NCBI GenBank assembly: GCA_017509065.1
Contig: JAFWQM010000131.1
Location: 1 to 24,529, forward strand
Length of the DNA stretch: 24,529 nt
Direction: 5' to 3'
DNA from: Clostridia bacterium
Lineage (GTDB): Bacteria > Bacillota_A > Clostridia > Christensenellales > Aristaeellaceae
This document shows positions 15,026 to 23,486 of the stretch, piece by piece (position 1 is the first letter of the stretch; each line of letters opens with the position of its first letter). Under the pieces are notes generated by a model, which did no database searches, was not told the DNA's origin, and saw only the letters and a program-made list of their open reading frames with translations. The translations under genes and the position numbers were made by a program.

Positions 15026-18000
15026 TCACAGCTGGAACAGTGTCACCTGATTTGTCTCCGCCAGGTCTTTCAGGCAGCCGTGCTCCCGGAGCAGATCGAG
15101 CACGGCGCTTGACACCTTACCGCGTATCTTCAGATCCTCCACGGAGATGAAGGGCGTGCTCCGGGCGTCCACGATGCCCTGGGCCGCGGCTTCTCCCAGG
15201 CCGCCGAGGGCCGTGAAGGGGACGCGCAGGGCCTTGTCTCCCTCCGGAATGAAGCGCTTCACGTCACTCTTGTACAGGTCGGCGGGCAGGAAATAAAACC
15301 CCCGCGCCATCATTTCCAGCACCAGCTCCATGGCGGTGATGGCGTCCTTGTCTTTGGCGGTGGTCTTCTTTTCCTGGTCGAGCTGGTACATTTCTTTCAG
15401 CTTTTGCCGAAGCTGATCGATGGGCAGGATCATGGTGCAGGCGTCGAAGCCGTCGCCGCGGATGGTGAAGTAAGCGGCGTAGTACGCCTGGGGATAGTAC
15501 ACCTTGTAGTACGCCACGCGCAGGGCCATGGTCACGTAGGCGGCGGCGTGGCCCTTGGGGAACATGTACTTGATTTTCCGGCAGCTGTCCTCAAACCAGG
15601 CGGGCACGTTGTGCTCATGCATGGCTTCCACCCATTCAGGCTTAAGGCCCTTGCCCTTGCGCACGGATTCCATGGTGTCAAAGGCGGTCTTGGCGGGCAG
15701 GCCCATCTGCATCAGCTGGTTCATTATATCCTCGCGGGTGCACAGGCACTGGGAGAGCGGCACAACGCCTTTATCGATCAGGTCTTTAGCGTTGCCCAGC
15801 CATACGTCGGTGCCGTGGGACAGGCCGGAAATGCGGATCAATTCCTGCATGGTAGAGGGGTGGGTGTCCTCCAGCATCTGGCGCACGAAGCTCGTTCCCA
15901 TTTCGGGCACGCCGAAGGTGCCGGTGTTGCAGCCGATTTCCTCCGGGGTGACACCCAGGACCTTGGGGGAAGAAAAGAGGCTCATCACGCCCTTGTCGTC
16001 CAGGGGTATTTTGCGGAAGTTCACGCCCGTCAGTTCTTCCAGCATGTGCAGCATTGTCGGATCGTCGTGGCCCAGAATATCCAGCTTCACCAGGATGTCG
16101 TGCATGGAGCCGAAGTCGTAGTGGGTGGTAACGGTCTTGGATTCCGTATCGTCGGCGGGATGCTGCACAGCGGTGAACTGGCAGATATCGTACTCCTTGG
16201 GCAGCACCACCATGCCCGCCGGGTGCTGGCCGGTGGTGCGCTTGACGCCCACGCAGCCCTGGGCCAGGCGTTCCTTCTCCGCGTCGGAGACGGTCAGGCC
16301 CTTATCTTCCAGATATTTCAGCACGTACCCGTAGGCGGTTTTTTCCGCCAGAGTGCCAATGGTGCCGGCGCGGAATACGTATTCCTCGCCGAACAGTTCC
16401 TTCACGTAATTATGGGCCGTGGGCTGGTATTCGCCGGAGAAGTTCAGGTCGATGTCCGGCACCTTGTCGCCCTTGAAGCCTAAGAACGCCTCGAAGGGAA
16501 TGTCGAAACCGTCCTTGACCAGGGGATTTCCGCAGACGGGGCACTTTTTGTCCGGCAGGTCCACGCCGATGGTGTACTGGGGAGGGATGTCAAAGTCCGC
16601 CTTGCGGCAGGTTTCGCAGCGGTAGTGGGGCGGAAGGGAGTTGATCTCCGTGATGCCCGTGAGGAACGCCACGAAGGAGGAACCCACCGACCCGCGGCTG
16701 CCAACCACATAGCCGTCCGACAGGGATTTTTTCACCAGCTTCTGCGCAATGGAATACAGGGTGCAGTAACCGTAGCCCACGATAGCGTTCAGTTCCTTGT
16801 CGATGCGCTTCTGCACGATCTCAGGAAGATCGTCGCCGTAGAGCCGGTGCGCGGTGCCGTAAGTGAGCGTCTTAATGTCGTTCTCCGCCTCCGGCCAGAA
16901 GGGAGAGAAGGTGGTTTTCCCCTCCGGATGCTTGGGGAATAGGCGCACATCCCCCACGCGGGAGGCGATGAGCTTTGGATTTTTAATGACCACCTCATAA
17001 GCCTTTTCCTTGCCCAGATACGAGAACTCTTTGAGCATTTCATCCGTGGTCTTGAAGTACAGGGGCGGCTGCTTATCCGCATCCTCATACCCCTGGCCAT
17101 TTTGAAGGATGGCACGGAATATGGCGTCCTCGGGGTCCAGGAAATGCACGTCGCCCGTGGCGCAGACGGGAATGCCAAGCTTTTCGCCCAGGCGTACGAT
17201 GCGTCGGTTGAATTCCTTTAGATCCTCATCGCTGCCGACCCGGCCTTCCCGAACCAGAAATTCATTGTTGCCGATAGGCTGAATTTCCAGGTAGTCATAG
17301 AACCGGGCGATCTTTGAAAGCTTCTCGTCGCTCGCCCCGTCCACCATAGCGGAGAACAGTTCGCCCGATTCGCACGCGCTGCCCACGATGATGCCCTCCC
17401 GGTACTTTTGCAGCACGGCCCGGGGAATGTGGGGCTTTTTCTTGAAGTATTTGAGATGCGCCTCGGAGATCATGTGGTTCAGGTTGGTCATGCCGTCCTG
17501 GTTGGCGGCCAGCAGGATGATGTGCCAGGAGTTGCCCAGGGTGTATCCGGTGGACACACTGTTCAGGTCGCTCAGGGTTTCCGCGCCTTTTTTCTTTGCC
17601 TCCTCGATCATCCGGGCCAGGCATTGGGCGGTGGCGGCGGCGTCGTTCACGGCCCGGTGGGCGTCCTTGAGGGAAACGCCCAGGTGCTTGCATACGTTGC
17701 CCAGGCGGTGGGATTTGAGAGACGGATACAGCTTCCTGGCCAGGGTCAGGGTGTCCAGGTGGGGAACGTCGTAGGTCATCCCCAGGCGCTTCAATTCGCT
17801 GTCCAGGATGGCGCAGTCGAACTTGGCGTTGTGCGCCGCGATGGGGCAGCCGCCCATGAACGCCAGCAGCTTGGGCATGGCCTGCGCGATGGTAGGCTGG
17901 CCCCGCAGCATCTGGTCGGTGATGTGGGTGATTTCGGTGATCCGGGGAGGCAGCAGCATCCCGGGGTCGATGAGTTCGCCGTAGCTGTCCACCACCTGGC

Positions 18001-19357
18001 CCCCGACCAGCTTCACCGCGCCGATTTCGATGATGCGGTCGGTGGCGGTATTGAGGCCGGTGGTCTCGAAGTCCAGCACGATGACGGGGCTGTCGATGGG
18101 CAGCTCGTCCTTCTTTCCGGTCACTACCTCGTCGTCGTCCGTAAGGTACCCTTCCACGCCGGGCAGCAGCTTGATATTGTTCTTCTTCGCCGCGCCGAAG
18201 GCTTCGGGGAACGCCTGCGCCACGCCGTGGTCGGTGACAGCGATGGCCTCGTGGCCCCATTTCGCCGCCCGCTCAATGAGCGCGGAGGCAGAGGCAACCG
18301 CGTCCATGCTGCTCATCTGCGTGTGCAGGTGCAGCTCGATCCGCTTTTCCTCGGCGGTATCCATGCGCTGCGGCAGGTCGCAGGAGGAAATGTCCCGGGC
18401 CATGACCACCGTTTCATGGGAAAATTTGTCATACTGGGTGTCGCCCCGCACGAGAATGCCCATGCCGGGCTTGACAGCCTTGACCGCGTCTTGCACTTTT
18501 TTGCGTTCCTCATCGGTGACGGGCATGGGTTCCTCGTCCTTGCGGGCGCGAGCATGGTAGCGGAAAAAGGACTTGACCCGGATGGTGGAGGTAAAGTCCG
18601 TCACCAGGAAGGAGAGCAGCACCATTTCCCCGCCGGAGATTTCCTTGTCCTCGCAGGAGAGCACCTTGCCCCGGATGACCACCAGGCCGGTGTCGTCGGT
18701 CAGCTCGCAAATGGGCACGGGCGGGTCGCCAATGGCGCGGCCTTTGATTTTGGGGTCTTTTTCTTTGGGCTTTTCGGGGGCCTTGGCGGTAATCTCCTCA
18801 TAGCGCTGGGCGCGCTCGGCGGCCACCCGGTCCTGCTGGGCCCGTTCCTCCTGCAAGGCGCGGAGCCGCTTTTCTTCGTCCCCACAGACCCGCAGGCCAA
18901 CTTCCGTGTCCAGCCTGAACACGTCGTGGATCACCGCTTCCAATTGCCGCTCCACGTTCTGCTTCTGCATATAATGGAACGAAAACTCATCCGGCATTTC
19001 CAGCGTCACCCGCCCGTTGCCCGGCGTCCAGCGCATGTCGAATTCCCAGCTCGCCACGGCGGGATAGTGGCGGATGAGGTAGTGGTTCAGCGGCGCGCTG
19101 TACTTATCCGGGTTCTGCAAAAACTCCCGGGCCAGGCCAGGCGACGCCACCCGCAGGGAAAAGTTCAGGCCAGGGAAGGCTTTTCCCAGCGTGTTCTTGA
19201 TGATGAAAAAGCCCTTCTCCCCAATCAGCACGTCGGAGAGAAAGGAGAAATAGGCTTTGTTTTCACTCTTTGAAAACCGTACCCGCTCGATGGCGATTTT
19301 GCCCTCGGTTTCCGGCAGCGCCTGCGTCACGCTGCGGAGAAGCTCGTCGTATGTCAT
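15026..19357 (-). CDS. polC: DNA polymerase III alpha subunit, PolC type (replicative polymerase with built-in proofreading)
   Basis: The 1443-residue product matches the length of Bacillus PolC. The order is an N-terminal domain, an OB-fold (about 215-300), a PHP domain started by LHLHTQMSSMD (about 340), then the inserted DEDD 3'-5' exonuclease (VLDFETTGL, D429 and E431). The rest of PHP follows, then a Zn-binding CETC...CPVCG stretch, the palm with catalytic D968 and D970 in PDIDLNFSGEYQ, and the fingers and C-terminal tail. It copies the chromosome in Firmicutes and is essential. ATG 19357 overlaps the TGA of the upstream WG-repeat gene as ATGA. The ribosome site (AAGGAACAG) is weak, so translation may depend on coupling. 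In Firmicutes polC usually follows rseP and ispG directly; here about 1.8 kb intervenes. Confidence 0.97.
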   Translation of the reverse strand: MTYDELLRSVTQALPETEGKIAIERVRFSKSENKAYFSFLSDVLIGEKGFFIIKNTLGKAFPGLNFSLRVASPGLAREFLQNPDKYSAPLNHYLIRHYPAVASWEFDMRWTPGNGRVTLEMPDEFSFHYMQKQNVERQLEAVIHDVFRLDTEVGLRVCGDEEKRLRALQEERAQQDRVAAERAQRYEEITAKAPEKPKEKDPKIKGRAIGDPPVPICELTDDTGLVVIRGKVLSCEDKEISGGEMVLLSFLVTDFTSTIRVKSFFRYHARARKDEEPMPVTDEERKKVQDAVKAVKPGMGILVRGDTQYDKFSHETVVMARDISSCDLPQRMDTAEEKRIELHLHTQMSSMDAVASASALIERAAKWGHEAIAVTDHGVAQAFPEAFGAAKKNNIKLLPGVEGYLTDDDEVVTGKKDELPIDSPVIVLDFETTGLNTATDRIIEIGAVKLVGGQVVDSYGELIDPGMLLPPRITEITHITDQMLRGQPTIAQAMPKLLAFMGGCPIAAHNAKFDCAILDSELKRLGMTYDVPHLDTLTLARKLYPSLKSHRLGNVCKHLGVSLKDAHRAVNDAAATAQCLARMIEEAKKKGAETLSDLNSVSTGYTLGNSWHIILLAANQDGMTNLNHMISEAHLKYFKKKPHIPRAVLQKYREGIIVGSACESGELFSAMVDGASDEKLSKIARFYDYLEIQPIGNNEFLVREGRVGSDEDLKEFNRRIVRLGEKLGIPVCATGDVHFLDPEDAIFRAILQNGQGYEDADKQPPLYFKTTDEMLKEFSYLGKEKAYEVVIKNPKLIASRVGDVRLFPKHPEGKTTFSPFWPEAENDIKTLTYGTAHRLYGDDLPEIVQKRIDKELNAIVGYGYCTLYSIAQKLVKKSLSDGYVVGSRGSVGSSFVAFLTGITEINSLPPHYRCETCRKADFDIPPQYTIGVDLPDKKCPVCGNPLVKDGFDIPFEAFLGFKGDKVPDIDLNFSGEYQPTAHNYVKELFGEEYVFRAGTIGTLAEKTAYGYVLKYLEDKGLTVSDAEKERLAQGCVGVKRTTGQHPAGMVVLPKEYDICQFTAVQHPADDTESKTVTTHYDFGSMHDILVKLDILGHDDPTMLHMLEELTGVNFRKIPLDDKGVMSLFSSPKVLGVTPEEIGCNTGTFGVPEMGTSFVRQMLEDTHPSTMQELIRISGLSHGTDVWLGNAKDLIDKGVVPLSQCLCTREDIMNQLMQMGLPAKTAFDTMESVRKGKGLKPEWVEAMHEHNVPAWFEDSCRKIKYMFPKGHAAAYVTMALRVAYYKVYYPQAYYAAYFTIRGDGFDACTMILPIDQLRQKLKEMYQLDQEKKTTAKDKDAITAMELVLEMMARGFYFLPADLYKSDVKRFIPEGDKALRVPFTALGGLGEAAAQGIVDARSTPFISVEDLKIRGKVSSAVLDLLREHGCLKDLAETNQVTLFQL

Positions 19358-20100
19358 GGCTGCTGTTCCTTTTCAAGCATCAGAATATCTTCAATTCGCA
19401 TGATGATTTCATTTCCTGATTCTTCATATACAGGCACTGTCCCGTTTACCACAGGCTCATATTCCTCAGAGAACCAATAACCGTCCGGCGCTCTCAACAC
19501 TGTGCCGTCCAGGTTGACATAGGCGGTTTCCCGAATCCAATCGCCGATCTCCTCACTGTATTCCGTCGGCCACAGCCCCACTTGAACCCAGCCTTCCGTT
19601 ACGTATGGCTCAATCCAGTCGTATTCATAATCCAATATGATTTCGCCTGTTTCCGCGTTGAGCAGCGCGTAGCGTGATTCATCATTGCGGACTGTCGCGT
19701 ATTCATTTGATACGAATACATACGGCCAAATACATCCGCTGAAATATCTGCTTCTGAAATGGAAGAAGCCTGCTTTCAATCTGCCATTGGCCAGAGCATA
19801 ATCAATATCGCGAATGTCAGTATATCCTGGTTCGGTTACTTGATATACCTTAATACATATTGTTTCTTCACCCGGAACAAACTGATCCAGGCGGATATAG
19901 TATTCTACCGGAAGAAGTATATTACCATCCGCATCCACAATGCCGTATTTCCCGTTTTTCTCGATAATGACATAATCATTGATTGGATAGCTGCTGTCGG
20001 CTAAAGATGATACTGGAATTGAACAGAGTATGCAGAACAGGATCATGGCGGCAGTCAGACGAGACAATAGATACTTACTTGTTTTTGCGAGTATATACAT
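19354..20100 (-). CDS. Secreted WG-repeat protein of unknown function, coupled to polC
   Basis: The 248-residue product has a basic start and a hydrophobic segment (about 8-36, ending VSSLADSS) consistent with a signal peptide. WG-type repeats follow; the clearest is KNGKYGIVDADGNILLPVEY, with weaker copies around YALLNAETGEIILDYEYD and AYVNLDGTV. WG (KWG) repeats form beta-rich folds and are common in secreted proteins; their role is generally unknown. ATG 20100 has GAGGA about 9 nt upstream and gives a proper signal peptide, whereas the longer frame to 20208 runs through the promoter of a plus-strand RNA. Its TGA overlaps the polC ATG by 4 nt, an odd pairing of a secreted protein with a replication enzyme. 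The base composition is more AT-rich than polC, which suggests later arrival. Confidence 0.75.
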   Translation of the reverse strand: MYILAKTSKYLLSRLTAAMILFCILCSIPVSSLADSSYPINDYVIIEKNGKYGIVDADGNILLPVEYYIRLDQFVPGEETICIKVYQVTEPGYTDIRDIDYALANGRLKAGFFHFRSRYFSGCIWPYVFVSNEYATVRNDESRYALLNAETGEIILDYEYDWIEPYVTEGWVQVGLWPTEYSEEIGDWIRETAYVNLDGTVLRAPDGYWFSEEYEPVVNGTVPVYEESGNEIIMRIEDILMLEKEQQP

Positions 20101-20156
20101 AATAAAATGTCCTCTTTTTGGTTTTCCTGCGTTTTCAAATGGTATCCTGAATTTGC

Positions 20157-20184
20157 TTGACTTTTTTCTTATATGGGATATAAT
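20157..20184 (+). promoter_or_regulatory. Plus-strand promoter of a small RNA
   Basis: TTGACT (20157-20162), a 16-bp spacer and TATAAT (20179-20184) face right, against all neighbouring genes. The expected start is near 20191. No ribosome site followed by a credible ORF comes after it; a structured segment and a terminator do. Confidence 0.75.
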
Positions 20185-20190
20185 AGAGAC

Positions 20191-20294
20191 GAGGAGTGAA
20201 CCACGCACGCGGTTACTCTTTAGAGATGATACCTAGCTTGCGATTCACATCGCAAGAGCAGCCGTCACTTGCCAGAGTGGCGGTTGTTCTTTTT
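20191..20294 (+). ncRNA. Predicted structured small RNA (about 104 nt), candidate antitoxin or regulatory RNA
   Basis: Between the plus-strand promoter and a T-tract lie three stem-loops. GAGTGAACC pairs with GGTTACTC with one bulge (20194-20218). CTTGCGAT-TCAC-ATCGCAAG is perfect (20237-20256). A long terminator stem spans 20254-20291. The RNA points toward the small minus-strand ORF at 20357-20428 and would overlap the 3' part of its transcript. This convergent layout resembles type I toxin-antitoxin pairs such as txpA/RatA. Its existence as an RNA is predicted, not shown. Confidence 0.6.
20254..20294 (+). terminator. Intrinsic terminator of the small RNA
   Basis: CCGTCACT-TGCCAG-AGTGGCGG (20262-20283, one G-U pair) extends outward through AAGAGCAG / TTGTTCTT and ends in TTTTT (20290-20294). 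It is a strong hairpin with a T-run in the plus direction. The same DNA read leftward is also a hairpin, without a clear T-run. Confidence 0.75.
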
Positions 20295-20356
20295 GTTAGA
20301 TTGTCGCCGTGCTCCCAGTCGGGGCCCGGCGACCCGCGAAACGGCTTCGCCGTTCG

Positions 20357-20428
20357 CTAATCTACGCGATGCGTTTCGCTGATGACGATGGTCACAGTGT
20401 ACTTCCCAATATGAAAAGTAATACGCAT
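20357..20428 (-). CDS. 23-residue ORF with strong ribosome site, candidate small toxin peptide
   Basis: ATG 20428 to TAG 20357 encodes MRITFHIGKYTVTIVISETH followed by RVD. The segment AAAGGGGGTGAT ends 4 nt before the ATG and is close to a perfect Shine-Dalgarno sequence; an in-frame ATG at 20434 is too close to it. A consensus promoter, a hairpin at the predicted 5' end and the convergent small RNA on the opposite strand all support a real transcription unit. The core alternates hydrophobic residues (ITFHIGKYTVTIVI), more like a beta strand than a membrane helix, and the tail is polar. I do not recognise a named family. The layout suggests a type I toxin-like peptide silenced by the antisense RNA, but it could also be a leader peptide. 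It is too short for normal gene finders. Confidence 0.55.
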   Translation of the reverse strand: MRITFHIGKYTVTIVISETHRVD

Positions 20429-20489
20429 TCGCATCACCCCCTTTCGAGGATGATAGAGCAACCGCCTGCGCGTTTGTTGTTCACTCCCG

Positions 20490-20507
20490 GCCCTGATTGC
20501 TCAGGGC
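20490..20507 (-). other. Hairpin at the 5' end of the small-ORF transcript
   Basis: GCCCTGA-ttgc-TCAGGGC (20490-20507, perfect 7-bp arms) begins almost exactly at the predicted start site, 7 bp from the -10 box. Hairpins at the extreme 5' end stabilise mRNAs and are common in type I toxin messages. Confidence 0.65.
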
Positions 20508-20513
20508 TATTTC

Positions 20514-20542
20514 ATTGTAAGAAAAACAGCGATATTTGTCAA
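20514..20542 (-). promoter_or_regulatory. Consensus promoter of the small ORF
   Basis: On the minus strand, TTGACA (20537-20542), a 17-bp spacer and TACAAT (20514-20519) give a start near 20507, about 80 nt upstream of the 23-codon ORF. The NTPase gene to the right ends at 20598, so this promoter separates the small ORF from it. Confidence 0.85.
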
Positions 20543-20597
20543 GAACCGACTTACAATCATTTCATCACATGTTTCATCCGTTTCGACAGTCTCGCGT

Positions 20598-21149
20598 TTA
20601 CAGCTTAAACGTTTCCTTGATCATCCTTGCCGCTTCATCAGACGCGATATCCGCGTTTTCAATCCGGAGGTAATTGTCAAAGGTGATCTCTCCTTCATAG
20701 CTGACGCATCTGTGGTTTTTGTCATCATTGATCAGCCGCTGGTTTGAAGCCTCGATATTTCTTTTGGAAGCCTTATTTTTCAGGCGGTTCTCGCTGACGT
20801 TTCTTTGCAGTCTGACTTCCTGCGGCGCGACCAGCTCGACATAATAAAATTCCGTTCCGTAAGGGGCGAATATCTGTTTGATGTGCTCCAGGTATTCCCA
20901 TTCCGACGGCAGGTCAAAATCCATCATCAATGTAAAAATCATGCCGTAGCTGTCGGAAGCAGCGAAATTCCTGAATATCAGCTCACGCATTTCAAAGATG
21001 GTTTTTCCGTCATACCTGCCGAATATCTCGATCACGGGTTCAATGGTCATATGATTGTGAAACAGCCGTAACCCGGTTATTTTCATCAATTCCTGGCCTA
21101 CTGTCATTTTCCCGACCGCTGTGTCTCCCAGAATGAAAACCAGCTGCAT
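20598..21149 (-). CDS. Small P-loop NTPase / kinase-like protein
   Basis: The 183-residue protein has a Walker A motif GDTAVGKMT (8-16) immediately after a beta strand (MQLVFIL), then FHNHMTIEP. The size and layout are those of shikimate kinase-like or gluconate kinase-like P-loop proteins often annotated as AAA family ATPase. The substrate is unknown. A later RLQRNVSENRLKNKASKR segment is arginine-rich, as expected of the lid of small-molecule kinases. ATG 21149 has GGAGG at 6 nt spacing. It sits 39 bp after ispG in the same direction, so it is likely read from the rseP-ispG transcript, although it is not part of the usual isoprenoid or polC neighbourhood. Its lower GC content than ispG hints at an accessory gene. 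Confidence 0.8.
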   Translation of the reverse strand: MQLVFILGDTAVGKMTVGQELMKITGLRLFHNHMTIEPVIEIFGRYDGKTIFEMRELIFRNFAASDSYGMIFTLMMDFDLPSEWEYLEHIKQIFAPYGTEFYYVELVAPQEVRLQRNVSENRLKNKASKRNIEASNQRLINDDKNHRCVSYEGEITFDNYLRIENADIASDEAARMIKETFKL

Positions 21150-21188
21150 GTGCCGCCTCCGCAGATTCAGATGGATCGATGCCGCAGG

Positions 21189-22259
21189 TTACCTTTCAGC
21201 GCTTTTACCGGAGAACTCCCGAAGATATTCCCGCACGGCCTGGCTCATGGCTTCGCCCAGATCGCCGGTGAGCTTGCGGACGAACTGGCCCTTGATGTAG
21301 AGCGCGCCGCAGTCCTTGCCGCCGCAGAGAGCGATATCCGCGTCCCGCGCCTCGCCGGGGCCGTTGACCACGCAGCCCATGACCGCAACGGTGACGGGCG
21401 CTTCCACATCGGCAAACTCCTTCGTCATGCGTTCCGCCACGGCTTCCACGTTGATCTGCGTGCGTCCGCAGGTGGGGCAGGAAACGAAGCGGATGCCCTT
21501 GCGCAGGTCCAGCGCCCGCAGTATTTCCAGCGCGGCCTGGGGCTCCCTGACGGGGTCGCCGGTCAGGGACACGCGAACCGTGTCGCCGATACCGTCCAGC
21601 AGCAGCGACCCAATGCCAATGGCAGATTTCACCGTGCCCTGGCCCGGCAGGCCCGCTTCCGTGACGCCCAGATGCAGCGGATAATCGCACGCCTCGTGCA
21701 TCAGCCGGTACGCCTGCACCGTCAACGGAACGTCGCTGGCCTTGAGCGAAATCACAATGTCGTCAAAGTGCGCTTCCTCCAGCATCCGGATGTGCCGAAG
21801 AGCGCTATCCACCATGCCCTGAGCAGTCAAGCCGCCGTACTGGGCCAGGATGTCCTTTTCCAGGGAACCCGCGTTCACCCCGATGCGGATGGGCACGTGA
21901 TGCGCCTTGGCGCAGTCCGCCACCCTGCGCACCTTGTCCGCCCCGCCGATGTTGCCGGGGTTGATGCGCATTTTGTGGATGCCGTTCTCCATGGACGCGA
22001 TGGCGAGCGTGTGGTCAAAGTGGATGTCCGCCACCAGCGGCACCGGGCTTTTGTCCACCAGCGTCCGCACTGCCCCTGCGCATGCCCGGTCATACACGGA
22101 CACGCGCACCAGGTCGCACCCCGCAGCCGCCAGACGCTTGATCTGGTCAAGGGTCGCTGGCACATCCCGGGTATCCGTATTGGTCATGGATTGAATGGAG
22201 ATCGGCGCGCCGCCGCCGATGGCGACAGTGCCCGCGTGGACTTGCTTTGTAACGCTCAT
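21189..22259 (-). CDS. ispG: 4-hydroxy-3-methylbut-2-enyl diphosphate synthase (IspG/GcpE)
   Basis: This 356-residue enzyme catalyses the reductive ring opening of methylerythritol cyclodiphosphate to HMBPP in the MEP isoprenoid pathway, using a [4Fe-4S] cluster. An N-terminal TIM-barrel half opens with PISIQSMTNTDTRD and contains INPGNIGG and RIGVNAGSLE. The C-terminal half carries the cluster cysteines C261 and C264 in SCPTCGR and C296 in MGCVVNGPGE. The length matches short bacterial IspG. ATG 22259 follows GGAGGCAAAA and starts 17 bp after rseP. The pairing with rseP is the standard Firmicutes order, but the polC that normally follows is displaced. Confidence 0.97.
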   Translation of the reverse strand: MSVTKQVHAGTVAIGGGAPISIQSMTNTDTRDVPATLDQIKRLAAAGCDLVRVSVYDRACAGAVRTLVDKSPVPLVADIHFDHTLAIASMENGIHKMRINPGNIGGADKVRRVADCAKAHHVPIRIGVNAGSLEKDILAQYGGLTAQGMVDSALRHIRMLEEAHFDDIVISLKASDVPLTVQAYRLMHEACDYPLHLGVTEAGLPGQGTVKSAIGIGSLLLDGIGDTVRVSLTGDPVREPQAALEILRALDLRKGIRFVSCPTCGRTQINVEAVAERMTKEFADVEAPVTVAVMGCVVNGPGEARDADIALCGGKDCGALYIKGQFVRKLTGDLGEAMSQAVREYLREFSGKSAER

Positions 22260-22276
22260 TTTTGCCTCCGTGTTTT

Positions 22277-23398
22277 CTACCTGAATATCTTCAGAATATC
22301 CTTATACGTCATCACGATCAGCAGCCCGAACAGCAGCACGTAGCCGGTCAGGTGGACATAGGCTTCGATCTTCTGGGGCACAGGCTTGCGGCGGACGCCT
22401 TCCACCAGCAGGAACAAGATGCGGCTGCCGTCGAGGCCGGGGATAGGCAGCAGGTTGAACAGGCCCAGGTTCACGGAAATCAGCACCAGCAGTTCGCCGT
22501 AGGTGATCACCGCGTCGCGCCAGGAGGCTTCCGCCGAGCGCTGAGTTTCCTCCGCGATCATGGTCACGATGCCCACCGGGCCGCTGGTCTGGTCCAGACC
22601 CGCGCCGGTGGTGATCAGGTCTTTCAGACTGCGCAGGATGGCCCCGCCCGCCGTGACGCAGTACCCGGCTCCCAGCTGGAACGCCCGGGGAAGGGAAACG
22701 GCGGTGTAGCCCGGCACATAGCAGGGGTTCAGGGTCACGCCGATGAGATAGCGGTTCAAGGAAGCGTCATAGCGCGGCACAATCTGGCAGGTAAAATGTT
22801 CCTCCCCGCGGCGGATAACAATGTCCAGCGCTTCGCCTGTGCTGCCGTGCCGGTCGATCAGGCTGCTGACCCGCAGGCTGGTCCCGTCGTCCGTGACGCC
22901 CAGGGCGTCTTCACCGTTCACGGAGGTGAGATAATCGCCGGGCTGGATGCCTGCCTCCGCCGCGGGGCCGGCGGCATCCACCGTAACCACCTGCGGATAA
23001 TCGGCATAGCGGCCCTGCGTGTCCTCGCCCACCATGCCGAACAGGCAGGCCGCCACAATCAGCGCCAGCACAAAGTTCATGGCAGGGCCCATGAACACGG
23101 TGACGATCCGCCGCCACACGGCGTAGTTACCGATAGCGCGGGGGTCGGTCTTTGCTTCTTTCCCTTCGGCGTCGTCCTCGCCGTAGAACATGCAGTAGCC
23201 CCCGGCAGGGATAATGCGCCAGAAGAACCGGGTTTCATGCTTTTTGCTTTTCCAGGATATAATCTTCGGGCCAAAGCCGATGGCGAATTCCTTCACCGGA
23301 ATGCCCGTCAGCCGCGCCGCGAAAAAGTGGCCCGCTTCGTGAATCATCACCATGATGCCCAGCATCACGATGGCGGCCAGGATGTAGAGGATGTTCAT
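22277..23398 (-). CDS. rseP: Site-2 intramembrane zinc metalloprotease RseP/RasP
   Basis: The 373-residue membrane protease has zinc ligands in HEAGH (20-24) within the first helix. A membrane stretch follows around MGPAMNFVLALIVAACLF, then one PDZ domain (about 125-210, GIQPGDYLTSVNG). The second active-site motif is NLLPIPGLDG, with D323 as third zinc ligand, before the last helix. It cleaves membrane-bound anti-sigma factors and remnant signal peptides. ATG 23398 has AGGAG at 6 nt. The upstream neighbours cdsA and dxr, expected in Firmicutes, are absent; instead an accessory antitoxin-like gene lies 88 bp away. A weak -10 TATACT (23444-23449 on minus) may supply a local promoter. Confidence 0.95.
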   Translation of the reverse strand: MNILYILAAIVMLGIMVMIHEAGHFFAARLTGIPVKEFAIGFGPKIISWKSKKHETRFFWRIIPAGGYCMFYGEDDAEGKEAKTDPRAIGNYAVWRRIVTVFMGPAMNFVLALIVAACLFGMVGEDTQGRYADYPQVVTVDAAGPAAEAGIQPGDYLTSVNGEDALGVTDDGTSLRVSSLIDRHGSTGEALDIVIRRGEEHFTCQIVPRYDASLNRYLIGVTLNPCYVPGYTAVSLPRAFQLGAGYCVTAGGAILRSLKDLITTGAGLDQTSGPVGIVTMIAEETQRSAEASWRDAVITYGELLVLISVNLGLFNLLPIPGLDGSRILFLLVEGVRRKPVPQKIEAYVHLTGYVLLFGLLIVMTYKDILKIFR

Positions 23399-23486
23399 GG
23401 ATGGCTCCTTTTTGTCTGCTCAACAAATTGAGGAATGTTACTAAGTATAAAGATCCAAGTTTCAAGGGGTAACTAAATAATTATGT

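Noticed and set aside
20301..20356. CRISPR-like or riboswitch reading of the GC-rich hairpins after the 23-codon ORF
   Set aside because: GTCGCCG/CGGCGAC and AACGGC/GCCGTT are single hairpins. There are no regularly spaced direct repeats and no known riboswitch core.
23399..23486. Remnant of a vapC toxin gene after the VapB-like gene
   Set aside because: I looked for PIN-domain or VapC C-terminal patterns in the gap in all minus frames and saw none; the gap is AT-rich and short.
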